Origin: JBMOLL01 sp049325415
Lineage (GTDB): Bacteria > Bacteroidota > Bacteroidia > Bacteroidales > GCA-2748055
Direction: 5' to 3'
Length of the DNA stretch: 64,000 bases
Assembly (NCBI GenBank): GCA_049325415.1
Contig: JBMOLL010000064.1
Span: forward strand, 8,075 to 72,074
The translations under genes were made by a program, and so were the position numbers. The stretch's first letter is position 1; every line of letters starts with the position of its first letter. Below are positions 42,504 through 50,583 of the stretch, one piece after another. The notes beneath the pieces were generated by a model that had not been told where the DNA came from, made no database searches, and saw only the letters and a list, made by a program, of their open reading frames with translations.

Positions 42504-44309
42504 ATGACTGCACAGGGAACGATTACTGTCATCATTATCCTTTTAATGATCTTTGCCCTCATCCGTGAGGTCATGCGTCCCGGTTTAATTCTTTTCACGG
42601 CACTGGTTCTTTTCATTATTGCCGATGTCCTGAGCACCGAAGAGGCCCTGGCAGGTTTCTCCAACAAGGGAATGATCACTGTGGCCATATTGTTCCTGGT
42701 AAGTGAGGGGTTTAAGCAGACAGGTGCACTTAATAAGCTGGCCGCCTTTCTTCTTCCACAGAAACGAAAACCTATTCCGCGTTTGCTGATGCAGATCATG
42801 ATCCCTGTATCTGCGGTATCTGCCTTCCTGAATAACACACCGGTGGTGATCATCTTCGCCCCCATGCTGAAGAAATGGGCCGACAAATTCAGCCTGCCTT
42901 CACAAAAATTCCTCATTCCCCTATCCTATGCAACGATCCTCGGAGGTATGACGACCCTCATCGGAACCTCTACCAACCTTGTCGTTCATGGGATGATGCT
43001 GGACCGCGGGATGGAGGGTCTGAGTATGTTTGAGCTCGGGAAGGTGGGCATTTTCGTGGCTTTTTTCGGTTTCATCTATATCAATGTCTTTGCCAACCGC
43101 CTGCTTCCGGGTGAAAAAATACCCCGGCACAGTTTTCCCAACGATACCCGCGAGTATTACTTCGACCTGATTCTTCCGGATAACAGTCCGCTGATAGGAA
43201 AAGAGCTGGAAAAGAGACACCTGCCCGGTTTAAAGGAATACACCGTGAAGACAGTGATCCGTGACGAAAAACACATCAGGATCTCAAATGCTCCATTTAC
43301 GCTGGAGAAAAACGATCATCTCATCGTCGCCGGGAAATCGGAAGATGTGGGCTTTTTAACACAGGCTACCGAGGTTAAGCTCAAATGCCTGGAAAATGTT
43401 GATCCGGCCTTCCTCTCCAAGCCGCTTAAACAGGTGGAGGTGGTTATAGCACCCCGGTTCCCCGGGATCCAGTACACCGTGGGTGAATTTGATTTCTTTG
43501 GACACTACAATGCCGTGGTTATGGCCGTTCACCGTAACGGTGAAAGAATCTCCACCAACGTGGAACAACTGGAAATGAAATCAGGCGACAACCTTATCCT
43601 TCTTACCACCAGCGATTTTACCAAATACTGGGGAGAGTCCCGGGCTTTCTACATGTCGTCGGAAATCGGGGATATGGATTCACCGAAGGACAGGAAAAGA
43701 AGGTGGACAGCCGTGATCCTTACGCTCCTGATGATTGCCGGGGCCACTGCCGGCAAGTACCTGCCGAAGTACGGGCAGAATGAATACGACATGTTCTTTT
43801 TTGCAGCTGCCGTAATGGTGCTGATGGCGAGCCTGAAGATCTTTTCGGCAAAAAAGTACACCAAGGCCATCAACTGGGATATCCTGATAACCATTGCCTG
43901 CGCGTTCGGCCTGAGCCGGGCCCTGCAGAATTCCGGAGCGGCCGACTGGATTGCCCATTCGGCCATCAACATTTCAAAGGGTTTTGGTCCGATCGGTGTT
44001 CTCGCGGCCATTTATATCATCACGAACATTTTTACGGAGATCATCACGAACAATGCGGCTGCGGCACTCAGCTTTCCTATTGCCCTTGCAGCTGCCACCC
44101 AGCTCGGTGTTGACCCCAAGCCTTTTTTTATCGCGATCTGTGTTGCTGCATCAGCCAGTTTCTCGACACCGATCGGATACCAGACGAACCTGATTGTGCA
44201 GAGTATCGGCAATTATAAGTTCAGTGATTACTGGAAAATCGGTTTACCACTGAACATCATTGTGTTCGTGGTCTCCATGCTGGTTATTCCCCGTTTCTGG
44301 CCCTTCTGA
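42504..44309 (+). CDS. SLC13/ArsB-type transporter with RCK_C domains
   Basis: A 601-residue inner-membrane transporter of the divalent-anion/sodium symporter (SLC13, CitMHS-like) group. Paired SLC13 motifs are visible: SAFLNNTPVVIIFAPM near residue 110 and NIFTEIITNNAAAALSFP near residue 515, followed by SASFSTPIGYQTNLIVQ. A cytosolic insertion (about 210-385) carries two TrkA-C/RCK_C-like domains (YFDLILPDNSPLIGKELEKR and EVVIAPRFPGIQYTVGEF). It ends 9 nt before the stop of the convergent GGT gene. The transported anion (sulfate, dicarboxylate or other) is not readable. Confidence 0.9.
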   Translation: MTAQGTITVIIILLMIFALIREVMRPGLILFTALVLFIIADVLSTEEALAGFSNKGMITVAILFLVSEGFKQTGALNKLAAFLLPQKRKPIPRLLMQIMIPVSAVSAFLNNTPVVIIFAPMLKKWADKFSLPSQKFLIPLSYATILGGMTTLIGTSTNLVVHGMMLDRGMEGLSMFELGKVGIFVAFFGFIYINVFANRLLPGEKIPRHSFPNDTREYYFDLILPDNSPLIGKELEKRHLPGLKEYTVKTVIRDEKHIRISNAPFTLEKNDHLIVAGKSEDVGFLTQATEVKLKCLENVDPAFLSKPLKQVEVVIAPRFPGIQYTVGEFDFFGHYNAVVMAVHRNGERISTNVEQLEMKSGDNLILLTTSDFTKYWGESRAFYMSSEIGDMDSPKDRKRRWTAVILTLLMIAGATAGKYLPKYGQNEYDMFFFAAAVMVLMASLKIFSAKKYTKAINWDILITIACAFGLSRALQNSGAADWIAHSAINISKGFGPIGVLAAIYIITNIFTEIITNNAAAALSFPIALAAATQLGVDPKPFFIAICVAASASFSTPIGYQTNLIVQSIGNYKFSDYWKIGLPLNIIVFVVSMLVIPRFWPF

Positions 44310-44318
44310 TCCCCCGGA

Positions 44319-46010
44319 TCAGTAACCTGCAGCCATACCGTCTTTGCGGGATTCAGAGGCACCGTAATAGACGCCCGTCACCGGGTCCCTCATGATAGCC
44401 TGGTATCCCCCGAAACCACCCACATCCTGCTGGATACGATGACCCTTTTTTACCAGTTCCCTTATAACTTCCGGGTCAAATCCTGATTCGAGATATAGAA
44501 TCCCTCCGTCTTCCATTTTTTCACCTGTCGGCTCTGAGGATCCTTCATGCCTTATCCTGGGCGCATCTCCCGCTTCCTGAAGGTTCATCCCGAAATCCAC
44601 CAGGTTGATGACTATCTGGGCATGTCCCTGGGGCTGCATGGCACCGCCCATCACGCCGAAAGAGATAAGCGGCTGGCCATCTTTAGTTATGAAGGCAGGA
44701 ATGATGGTATGGAAAGGCCGCTTCCCGGGTTCATATACATTCGGATGGCCTTTTTCCAGGGTAAAAAGCTCTCCCCGGTCCTGCAGGATGAAGCCCAGGC
44801 CATCGGGGCACATCCCCGAGCCCATGCCCCGGTAATTGCTCTGGATCAGGGATACCATATTGCCTTCCTCATCGGCAACCGTCATATAAATGGTATTCCC
44901 CTGTTCTAGTTTTCCTGCATCATAGCGCCGCGCTGCCCGGGAGGGGTTGATCAGTTCCCGGCGGCTGGCAGCATATTCCACGGAAAGTAACTGTTCGACA
45001 GGGATATCGGAAAAGTCCGGGTCAGCATAGTACCGTGCCCGGTCTTCAAAAGCCAGTTTCTTGGCTTCGGTGAAGAGGTGAATGTATTCCTCGCTGCCAA
45101 ACCCCATTGCAGCAATATCATAGCCCTCAAGGATATTCAGGATCTGAAGGGCGGCAATGCCCTGACCGTTTGGCGGAAGTTCCCACACGTCATAGCCGCG
45201 GTATGAGACCGATACCGGTTCAACCCATTCGGAATGATGTGAGGCCAGATCTTCATAGGAAAGAAAACCGCCCTGTTCTTTCATAAATGCGTCAATCCTG
45301 CGGGCGATCTCCCCTTTATAAAAAGCGTCTCTTCCTTTCCGGGCTATCAGTTCGAGCGTGTTTGCCAGCAGGGGATTTTTGAAGATCTCGCCTTTGGCCG
45401 GAGCCTTTCCTCCTGGCATATACACCTCTTCGATATTGGGGTAGCGCTTTAAAAAAGCTGAATTGCCCTTCCAGTAATAGGCAATCAGTTCGGTAACAGG
45501 GAACCCTTCCCGGGCATAGCCAATGGCCGGTTTCAGCAATTCTTCCATAGGCATGCTTCCAAAACGGCGGTTCAGTTCAAACCAGCCGTCAACACAACCC
45601 GGAACAGAAACTGAAAGCGGGCCGTAGGCGGGAACAGAGCTGTATCCGTTTTCAATAAAATACTCATAGGTGAGACCACGAGGGGACCTGCCGCTTCCAT
45701 TCAGGCCATAGAGCTTTTTGCTTTTTGCATCCCAGACGATGGCAAAGATATCGCCTCCGATTCCGTTTCCGGTGGGTTCGGTTAATCCGAGGACAGCATT
45801 TGCGGCGATGGCTGCATCAATGGCATTTCCTCCCTTTTTCAGTATATCGATGGCGGTCTGGGTTGCCAGCGGCTGACTGGTACAGGCCATCCCGTGCATG
45901 GCAAGCACTTCGGAACGGGTGGCAAAGGCTTTTCCCGTGATCCGGTCCTGGGCGGTCAAGCTGGTCAGAACCGAAATGCTCAGAAGGAATAACAGGGCGA
46001 ATTGTTTCAT
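44319..46010 (-). CDS. Gamma-glutamyltransferase family protein
   Basis: A 563-residue secreted Ntn-hydrolase that transfers or hydrolyses gamma-glutamyl groups (e.g. glutathione). Signal peptide MKQFALLFLLSISVLTSLTAQ; substrate-binding GLNGSGRSPRGLT (103-115); and an autocleavage site where Thr373 in QGNTIYMTVADEEGNMVS would be the nucleophile of the small subunit. The GVMGGAMQPQGHAQI and GFGGYQAIMRDP segments fit the family. The frame extends 37 codons upstream of the chosen ATG. An 11-bp perfect hairpin (46039-46066) lies in its leader. Confidence 0.9.
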   Translation of the reverse strand: MKQFALLFLLSISVLTSLTAQDRITGKAFATRSEVLAMHGMACTSQPLATQTAIDILKKGGNAIDAAIAANAVLGLTEPTGNGIGGDIFAIVWDAKSKKLYGLNGSGRSPRGLTYEYFIENGYSSVPAYGPLSVSVPGCVDGWFELNRRFGSMPMEELLKPAIGYAREGFPVTELIAYYWKGNSAFLKRYPNIEEVYMPGGKAPAKGEIFKNPLLANTLELIARKGRDAFYKGEIARRIDAFMKEQGGFLSYEDLASHHSEWVEPVSVSYRGYDVWELPPNGQGIAALQILNILEGYDIAAMGFGSEEYIHLFTEAKKLAFEDRARYYADPDFSDIPVEQLLSVEYAASRRELINPSRAARRYDAGKLEQGNTIYMTVADEEGNMVSLIQSNYRGMGSGMCPDGLGFILQDRGELFTLEKGHPNVYEPGKRPFHTIIPAFITKDGQPLISFGVMGGAMQPQGHAQIVINLVDFGMNLQEAGDAPRIRHEGSSEPTGEKMEDGGILYLESGFDPEVIRELVKKGHRIQQDVGGFGGYQAIMRDPVTGVYYGASESRKDGMAAGY

Positions 46011-46038
46011 CTGGAATTGATTTAAATTAGCCATACGT

Positions 46039-46066
46039 ATCTGCTTCAGTTTTGGCTGAAGCAGAT
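46039..46066. promoter_or_regulatory. 11-bp perfect hairpin in the GGT leader
   Basis: ATCTGCTTCAG pairs with CTGAAGCAGAT across a 6-nt loop. No T run follows on either strand, so it is not a standard terminator. It lies between the stop of the repeat/GH16-like gene (46105) and the GGT ATG (46010); an RNA-processing or regulatory hairpin is possible. Confidence 0.5.
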
Positions 46067-46104
46067 GGATCAGATGCCGGGTAAAAGGGGATTCAGCCGG
46101 CTGG

Positions 46105-47568
46105 TTATTTTTGCTCAGCAAGTTTATAAACCCTCACCCAGTCGATCTCCATGGATGACGGAAGGCCCGCATCGGATGCTCCCTCTTTGAGATTGGCACT
46201 GAAGGACAGGTACATCTCGTCTTCCGGAACACCCTGGGTCTGGACTTTAAAGACTTTGTCGTTGATCTTCCAGACCAGTTTACCGGGAGACCATTCAAGG
46301 GTATAGATAAAGAAATCCGAAGTGTATTTTGAAGCGCCGGCTGTTGTGCTCGACTTCATGGGAGAAGCCGGGGAATTTCCGGCCCAGAAAAGATCGGCTG
46401 CCAGCTTGCCTTTCTCAAGCCTTGCAACATTAATATGAGGATTCGGGGTTTCGGATACCATCCAGAACGCCTGTGAAACGGAAGAGGGGGCAAATTTGAT
46501 CTTTGCCTTGAAAATCCCGTATTTCTGACGGAAACTTTTCCCGGTGCTTATCAGGGCGGAAGTATACGAAAACTTCTCTGTCGTAAAAGCCGTATCAGGT
46601 CTCCATATAAGACCTTCGGCCTCTTCCTTGCGTGTGATCAGACGGATTTTATTATCGTAAAACTCCACATTCTTCCCTTCGGTAATGAGACTTAGATCAT
46701 CATGCAGGGCATAGGAGCTGTTGATGATTTTATCGCCCCAGTAATACCGGGTCATCCAGTTCTCGGAGTCCAGCCGGCCAGATGTAAAATTCTCCTCAAA
46801 GGACAGTTCCCATTTTCTGATCTCCCTGAAAGGATCCTTTTTCTTCATCTCAAAGTACCATTTGAGCTTCTCCGAATTCTTCAGAGTAAGATATTCCTGT
46901 TCGGTCTTATACTCGTCCGCCTGCTCATATTTCTTTTTCGGAGGCAGCAGGAGATAAGCTTTACGACTTGAAAAGGTTTCGGTGGCGATTTCCTTTTCCA
47001 GGTTCTGGTATTCTTTCAGCAGATCGGAGTTTTCGGTCTGCAGGAAAAGCCGGTAAGCCGGCGACTGTTCGAATTTAAAGTGGTTCTTGAAACGAGATGA
47101 TTTTTGCATCGACAGGAAGTCCTTTTCTTTTACTGCCTCAGCGGTATTCCTGAACTCCTTCGGCGGAAGGGACGTTTTCTTTTCCCTGAATGCTTCAGAT
47201 TTCAGGAAATTCTCCAGTTCATGGTAATTTTCAAGCTCTTTTGAGCCGGCAAACTGTTTGTAATCAGCAAGTTTCTGAGATTTCAGCAGACTGAAATAAT
47301 TCTTTATCTCCTTTGATTTTCCAAGCTGCCTGAAACGCTCTTCTTTTCCGGCTTCCGGTGAACCTTTAAAAGATTCCTCCATGATTCTCTTCCTGCGTGC
47401 CGCAAAATCAGAGGAATTTACTTCCTTATCCAGTTCCTGATAACGAGCGAACTCCCCGGAGCTCTCATATTCAAGGAACAATTTGAAATCGGCTCTCAGT
47501 TTATCGTCAGCAGATTCAACTTTTTGCGTATTGGGAACTAATCCCAGCATAAATCCAAGACTTGCCAT
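46105..47568 (-). CDS. Tandem-repeat protein with catalytically altered GH16-like domain
   Basis: A 487-residue protein with two parts. The first 250 residues hold ~72-residue tandem repeats: YQEL/YHEL/YQNL occur at 43, 115 and 187 (exactly 72 apart), each followed by an S-x-x-F-x-x-R/K-K segment; FRQL-K-S, FLSM-K-S and YLTL-N-S occur at 79, 151 and 226. The repeats look helical and charged. Residues 253-483 resemble the GH16/laminarinase jelly roll (FRQKYGIFKAKIKFAP, SQAFWMVSE, FIYTLEWSPGKLVWKIND, SMEIDWVRVYK). Where GH16 enzymes carry ExDxxE, this protein has HINVARLE (378-385), so catalysis by the standard mechanism is unlikely. No clear signal peptide (the N-terminus has only a short hydrophobic run). 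Confidence 0.7.
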   Translation of the reverse strand: MASLGFMLGLVPNTQKVESADDKLRADFKLFLEYESSGEFARYQELDKEVNSSDFAARRKRIMEESFKGSPEAGKEERFRQLGKSKEIKNYFSLLKSQKLADYKQFAGSKELENYHELENFLKSEAFREKKTSLPPKEFRNTAEAVKEKDFLSMQKSSRFKNHFKFEQSPAYRLFLQTENSDLLKEYQNLEKEIATETFSSRKAYLLLPPKKKYEQADEYKTEQEYLTLKNSEKLKWYFEMKKKDPFREIRKWELSFEENFTSGRLDSENWMTRYYWGDKIINSSYALHDDLSLITEGKNVEFYDNKIRLITRKEEAEGLIWRPDTAFTTEKFSYTSALISTGKSFRQKYGIFKAKIKFAPSSVSQAFWMVSETPNPHINVARLEKGKLAADLFWAGNSPASPMKSSTTAGASKYTSDFFIYTLEWSPGKLVWKINDKVFKVQTQGVPEDEMYLSFSANLKEGASDAGLPSSMEIDWVRVYKLAEQK

Positions 47569-47622
47569 ATGTACAGTTTGTTTTCAGTACAAGTTTATAT
47601 CACGCTCAATATCAGGGCTGTC

Positions 47623-47685
47623 AACAGTAAAAATGCTTACTGTTAACAAGCGGTTTTCAGTCAGTACTGTCAGCACATCTGACAG
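47623..47685. repeat. Two perfect inverted repeats in the 5' leader
   Basis: AACAGTAA-6 nt-TTACTGTT (47623-47644) and CTGTCAG-5 nt-CTGACAG (47667-47685) lie downstream of the promoter of the repeat/GH16-like gene. Both share ACAG/CTGT half-sites. They could be operators or leader hairpins. Confidence 0.6.
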
Positions 47686-47698
47686 CAAAACAGATGAA

Positions 47699-47730
47699 TA
47701 AAGATAAAAAAAATTGAAATAGTTACACAA
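47699..47730 (-). promoter_or_regulatory. Promoter of the repeat/GH16-like gene
   Basis: Minus strand: TTG (47730-47728), 21-nt spacer, TATCTTTA (47706-47699). It would give a leader of about 125 nt containing the two inverted repeats. Confidence 0.62.
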
Positions 47731-47758
47731 CCGGCCGTCAAAACCTTCGAACAGTCTG

Positions 47759-47787
47759 AAAAAACCCGCCCGGACAATTACCGGGCG
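47759..47787 (-). terminator. Intrinsic terminator after the barrel protein gene
   Basis: Minus strand: CGCCCGG, 7-nt loop, CCGGGCG, GG, TTTTTT. It starts 28 nt past the stop at 47815 and insulates the next gene's promoter. Confidence 0.85.
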
Positions 47788-47814
47788 CTTTCGTGACGAG
47801 CGGTATTTCATGGA

Positions 47815-48405
47815 TTAATACCATGCTCCGACCCTCCGGGCCCGGAAATAGTACACCGCCTGGACGGAAATGATCACCTGTTTATAGAAAATATCGTTGT
47901 TTAGTGACCTGGACATGGTATATTTCCCATTGACATTAAAATCAAACGAAGCGCTCATCCGCATCTCCAGCCCGAGGCCCGCATTACCCCCAATTGCCAT
48001 ATCCGACAGGTCGGTGAGGGTCTCGTTCCCGGTAATGACGATGGGTTCAAAATCTGAAATCAGCCAGGTGAAGTTTGCTCCGGCAAAGCCGATGACTTTA
48101 AGGGTTTTTTCCCTGTATATCTGAAACTGTCCGTCAAGATCGCCCTGAAACATATAGTTTTTAAGGATCATATACCCGTTCGAGATCCTGTAACGGTTAT
48201 AGGCTGCAACGGAAGGAACCAGGTAAAACTCGCCTCTTTTATCGAGCCTTAGCCAGGTTTTCGCCAGAAAACCCGGATTGCCCGTTTTCTGGGTATTAAA
48301 CATAAGCCCCGTGGAAAAATCCAAGCCGAGTCCGATACGGTCAGGCTGGGCCAGAAGGGTCTGGGTGAAGACGACAAGAAAAATTACCGTCAAAAATTTT
48401 TTCAT
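47815..48405 (-). CDS. Outer-membrane beta-barrel-like protein
   Basis: A 196-residue exported protein of unknown function. From the ATG at 48405 it begins with a signal peptide (MKKFLTVIFLVVFTQTLLAQ) and continues with alternating amphipathic strands (FLAKTWLRLDKRGEFYLVPSV split, FGANFTW-like turns, GGNAGLGLEMRMSASFDF), ending in an aromatic VYYFRARRVGAWY. This matches a small OmpW/porin-type barrel fold of the kind called outer-membrane beta-barrel domain in Bacteroidota. The frame extends 59 codons upstream without a signal. Confidence 0.74.
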   Translation of the reverse strand: MKKFLTVIFLVVFTQTLLAQPDRIGLGLDFSTGLMFNTQKTGNPGFLAKTWLRLDKRGEFYLVPSVAAYNRYRISNGYMILKNYMFQGDLDGQFQIYREKTLKVIGFAGANFTWLISDFEPIVITGNETLTDLSDMAIGGNAGLGLEMRMSASFDFNVNGKYTMSRSLNNDIFYKQVIISVQAVYYFRARRVGAWY

Positions 48406-48613
48406 CCTGGGTCGTTTTTCCTCAGTGCCGGAAGAGACAGAAACGCGGTTCCGGCCTGTGCTCGATTTACACAAAAATACAAAATCTTCCGGGGAATAAT
48501 CATTTGCCGGAGAAGAATGCGGGATAGGGGAATACCTGAGGTGGGCCGGGGCCTGAAACAGGTTGGTTTCACAGATGTACATCCGGAGGAAAATTTTATG
48601 CTAATTCTTTACT

Positions 48614-48649
48614 TTGGGATGATGTTAAAGCCAAAAAAAACTAAATTTG
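48614..48649 (+). promoter_or_regulatory. Candidate promoter of atpD
   Basis: TAAATTTG (48642-48649) is a full -7 match; the nearest TTG (48614-48616) is 25 nt away, slightly longer than usual. It lies 43 nt before the atpD ATG. Confidence 0.5.
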
Positions 48650-48692
48650 TTGTTCTATTGATTTAACAGTTTGAGCAATAAAAATTAATCAG

Positions 48693-50204
48693 ATGTCACA
48701 AAACCAGGGAGAAATCATTCAGGTAATCGGGCCGGTGGTGGATGTGAGTTTTGAACGTGCCGGTTCAGACATGCCCAATATCCATGAGGCGCTGGAAATT
48801 ATCAGGGAAGATGGCAGTAAACTGATCGTTGAGTGCCAGCAGCACATTGGTGAACATAGCGTTCGTACCATTGCCATGGACTCAACCGACGGTCTTCGCC
48901 GGGGTCTTAAGGTTCTTGCTACAGGAGGTTCGATCCGGATGCCCAAGGGAGATGCTATCCGTGGCCGCCTGTTAAATGTGGTCGGACAAAGCATCGATAA
49001 CATCGGACCGGTTGATAACAGCAATGGTTACGAAGTTCATAACAAGCCTCCGAAATTCGATCAGCTGTCTACGGAAGCAGAGGTACTTTTTACCGGGATC
49101 AAGGTTATCGATCTGCTGGAACCCTATGCCAAAGGTGGTAAGATCGGACTTTTTGGAGGTGCCGGTGTGGGTAAAACCGTTCTGATCATGGAAATGATCA
49201 ACAACATCGCAAAAAAATACTCCGGGATGTCGGTTTTTGCCGGTGTTGGTGAGCGGACCAGGGAAGGAAATGACCTTCTGCGTGAAATGATCGAATCGGG
49301 AGTAATTAAATATGGTAAGGAATTCGAGAAAAGTATGGAAGCCGGATCATGGGATCTGAGCAAGGTTGATCAGGATCTCCTGCGCGAATCCCAGGCCACG
49401 CTCGTTTTCGGCCAGATGAACGAACCTCCCGGAGCACGTGCCACAGTGGCCCTCAGCGGCCTTACAGTGGCAGAATCTTTCCGTGACGGTGATGAAGAAT
49501 CTGGTGGACGTGACATCCTTTTCTTTGTCGATAACATTTTCCGTTTCACCCAGGCAGGTTCTGAAGTGTCTGCACTTCTGGGCCGTATGCCCTCTGCCGT
49601 AGGTTATCAGCCGACACTGGCAACTGAGATGGGGATTATGCAGGAACGCATCACCTCAACCAAAAGAGGTTCCATTACTTCCGTACAGGCGATTTATGTG
49701 CCGGCCGACGACCTGACCGACCCTGCTCCTGCCACGACCTTTGCCCACCTTGATGCCACAACCGTTTTAAGCAGGAAGATCTCTTCCCTGGGTATCTATC
49801 CTTCGGTTGACCCGCTTGACTCCACATCAAGAATTCTTTCACCGGAAATTGTCGGAAAAGAGCACTACGATACGGCGCAGCGTATTAAAATGTTGTTGCA
49901 GCGTTACAACGAACTGCAGGATATTATTGCCATCCTCGGTATGGATGAACTTTCAGAAGAAGATAAACTGATCGTTCACCGTGCCCGTAGGGTTCAGCGC
50001 TTCCTCTCCCAGCCCATGCACATGGCTGAACAGTTTACCGGGGTTCCCGGAGTGTTTGTTTCCATTGAAGATTCGATCAAGGGCTTCAATATGATTATGG
50101 ATGGAGAAGTCGATAAATATCCCGAAGCAGCCTTTAACCTGGTTGGTACCATTGAAGATGTGATCACCAAGGGTGAAAAGCTGCTCGCCGAAGTAAAAGC
50201 ATAA
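48693..50204 (+). CDS. atpD: F0F1 ATP synthase subunit beta
   Basis: The catalytic beta subunit of F1, on the cytosolic face of the inner membrane. 503 residues. Walker A GGAGVGKTVL is near residue 154, with VFAGVGERTREGNDL, the DELSEED loop (MDELSEEDKLIVHRARR) and FFVDNIFRFTQAGSEVSALLGRMPSAVGYQ all intact. atpC follows, but the remaining subunit genes are not in this window, so atpDC is split from the rest of the operon. Confidence 0.98.
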   Translation: MSQNQGEIIQVIGPVVDVSFERAGSDMPNIHEALEIIREDGSKLIVECQQHIGEHSVRTIAMDSTDGLRRGLKVLATGGSIRMPKGDAIRGRLLNVVGQSIDNIGPVDNSNGYEVHNKPPKFDQLSTEAEVLFTGIKVIDLLEPYAKGGKIGLFGGAGVGKTVLIMEMINNIAKKYSGMSVFAGVGERTREGNDLLREMIESGVIKYGKEFEKSMEAGSWDLSKVDQDLLRESQATLVFGQMNEPPGARATVALSGLTVAESFRDGDEESGGRDILFFVDNIFRFTQAGSEVSALLGRMPSAVGYQPTLATEMGIMQERITSTKRGSITSVQAIYVPADDLTDPAPATTFAHLDATTVLSRKISSLGIYPSVDPLDSTSRILSPEIVGKEHYDTAQRIKMLLQRYNELQDIIAILGMDELSEEDKLIVHRARRVQRFLSQPMHMAEQFTGVPGVFVSIEDSIKGFNMIMDGEVDKYPEAAFNLVGTIEDVITKGEKLLAEVKA

Positions 50205-50213
50205 TATTACAGA

Positions 50214-50246
50214 GCCTGTCCCGGAAAAGCCGGGACAGGCTTTTTT
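50214..50246 (+). terminator. Strong terminator-like hairpin between atpD and atpC
   Basis: GCCTGTCCCGG (50214-50224) pairs perfectly with CCGGGACAGGC (50230-50240) over a 5-nt loop and is followed by TTTTTT. It lies 9 nt after the atpD stop and 18 nt before the atpC ATG. Confidence 0.88.
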
Positions 50247-50264
50247 ACCTAAAGAATTCAGGAA

Positions 50265-50510
50265 ATGACACTGGAAATTATATCACCCGATTCCAGCCTT
50301 TTTACAGGGGAAGTGTCCCTCGTACAGGTACCCGGATCAAAAGGCTCGTTTGAGATCCTGAAGAACCATGCTCCGATTATCTCGACCCTGTCTGCAGGAA
50401 AGATTAAAATCGTCGATCCGCAGGGAAAGATTACTTATTTTGAGATCGATGGAGGCGTGATTGAATCCAAAGGCGATAAAATCATTGTTCTGGCAGAAAG
50501 ATCCCGCTGA
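50265..50510 (+). CDS. atpC: F0F1 ATP synthase subunit epsilon
   Basis: An 81-residue protein matching only the N-terminal beta-sandwich of the epsilon subunit (MTLEIISPDSSLFTGEVSLVQVPGSKGSFEIL split). The C-terminal helical hairpin that inhibits F1 in longer epsilons is absent; short epsilons of this kind are common in Bacteroidota. It lies 60 nt after atpD, with an intrinsic terminator in between. Confidence 0.94.
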   Translation: MTLEIISPDSSLFTGEVSLVQVPGSKGSFEILKNHAPIISTLSAGKIKIVDPQGKITYFEIDGGVIESKGDKIIVLAERSR

Positions 50511-50583
50511 TGTGCGCCCGGCTTCTTCCTGTTGTTCCCTGTTCGCTTCCGGCAGAACTTCCTGAATGGCATAACCGGCTCCC

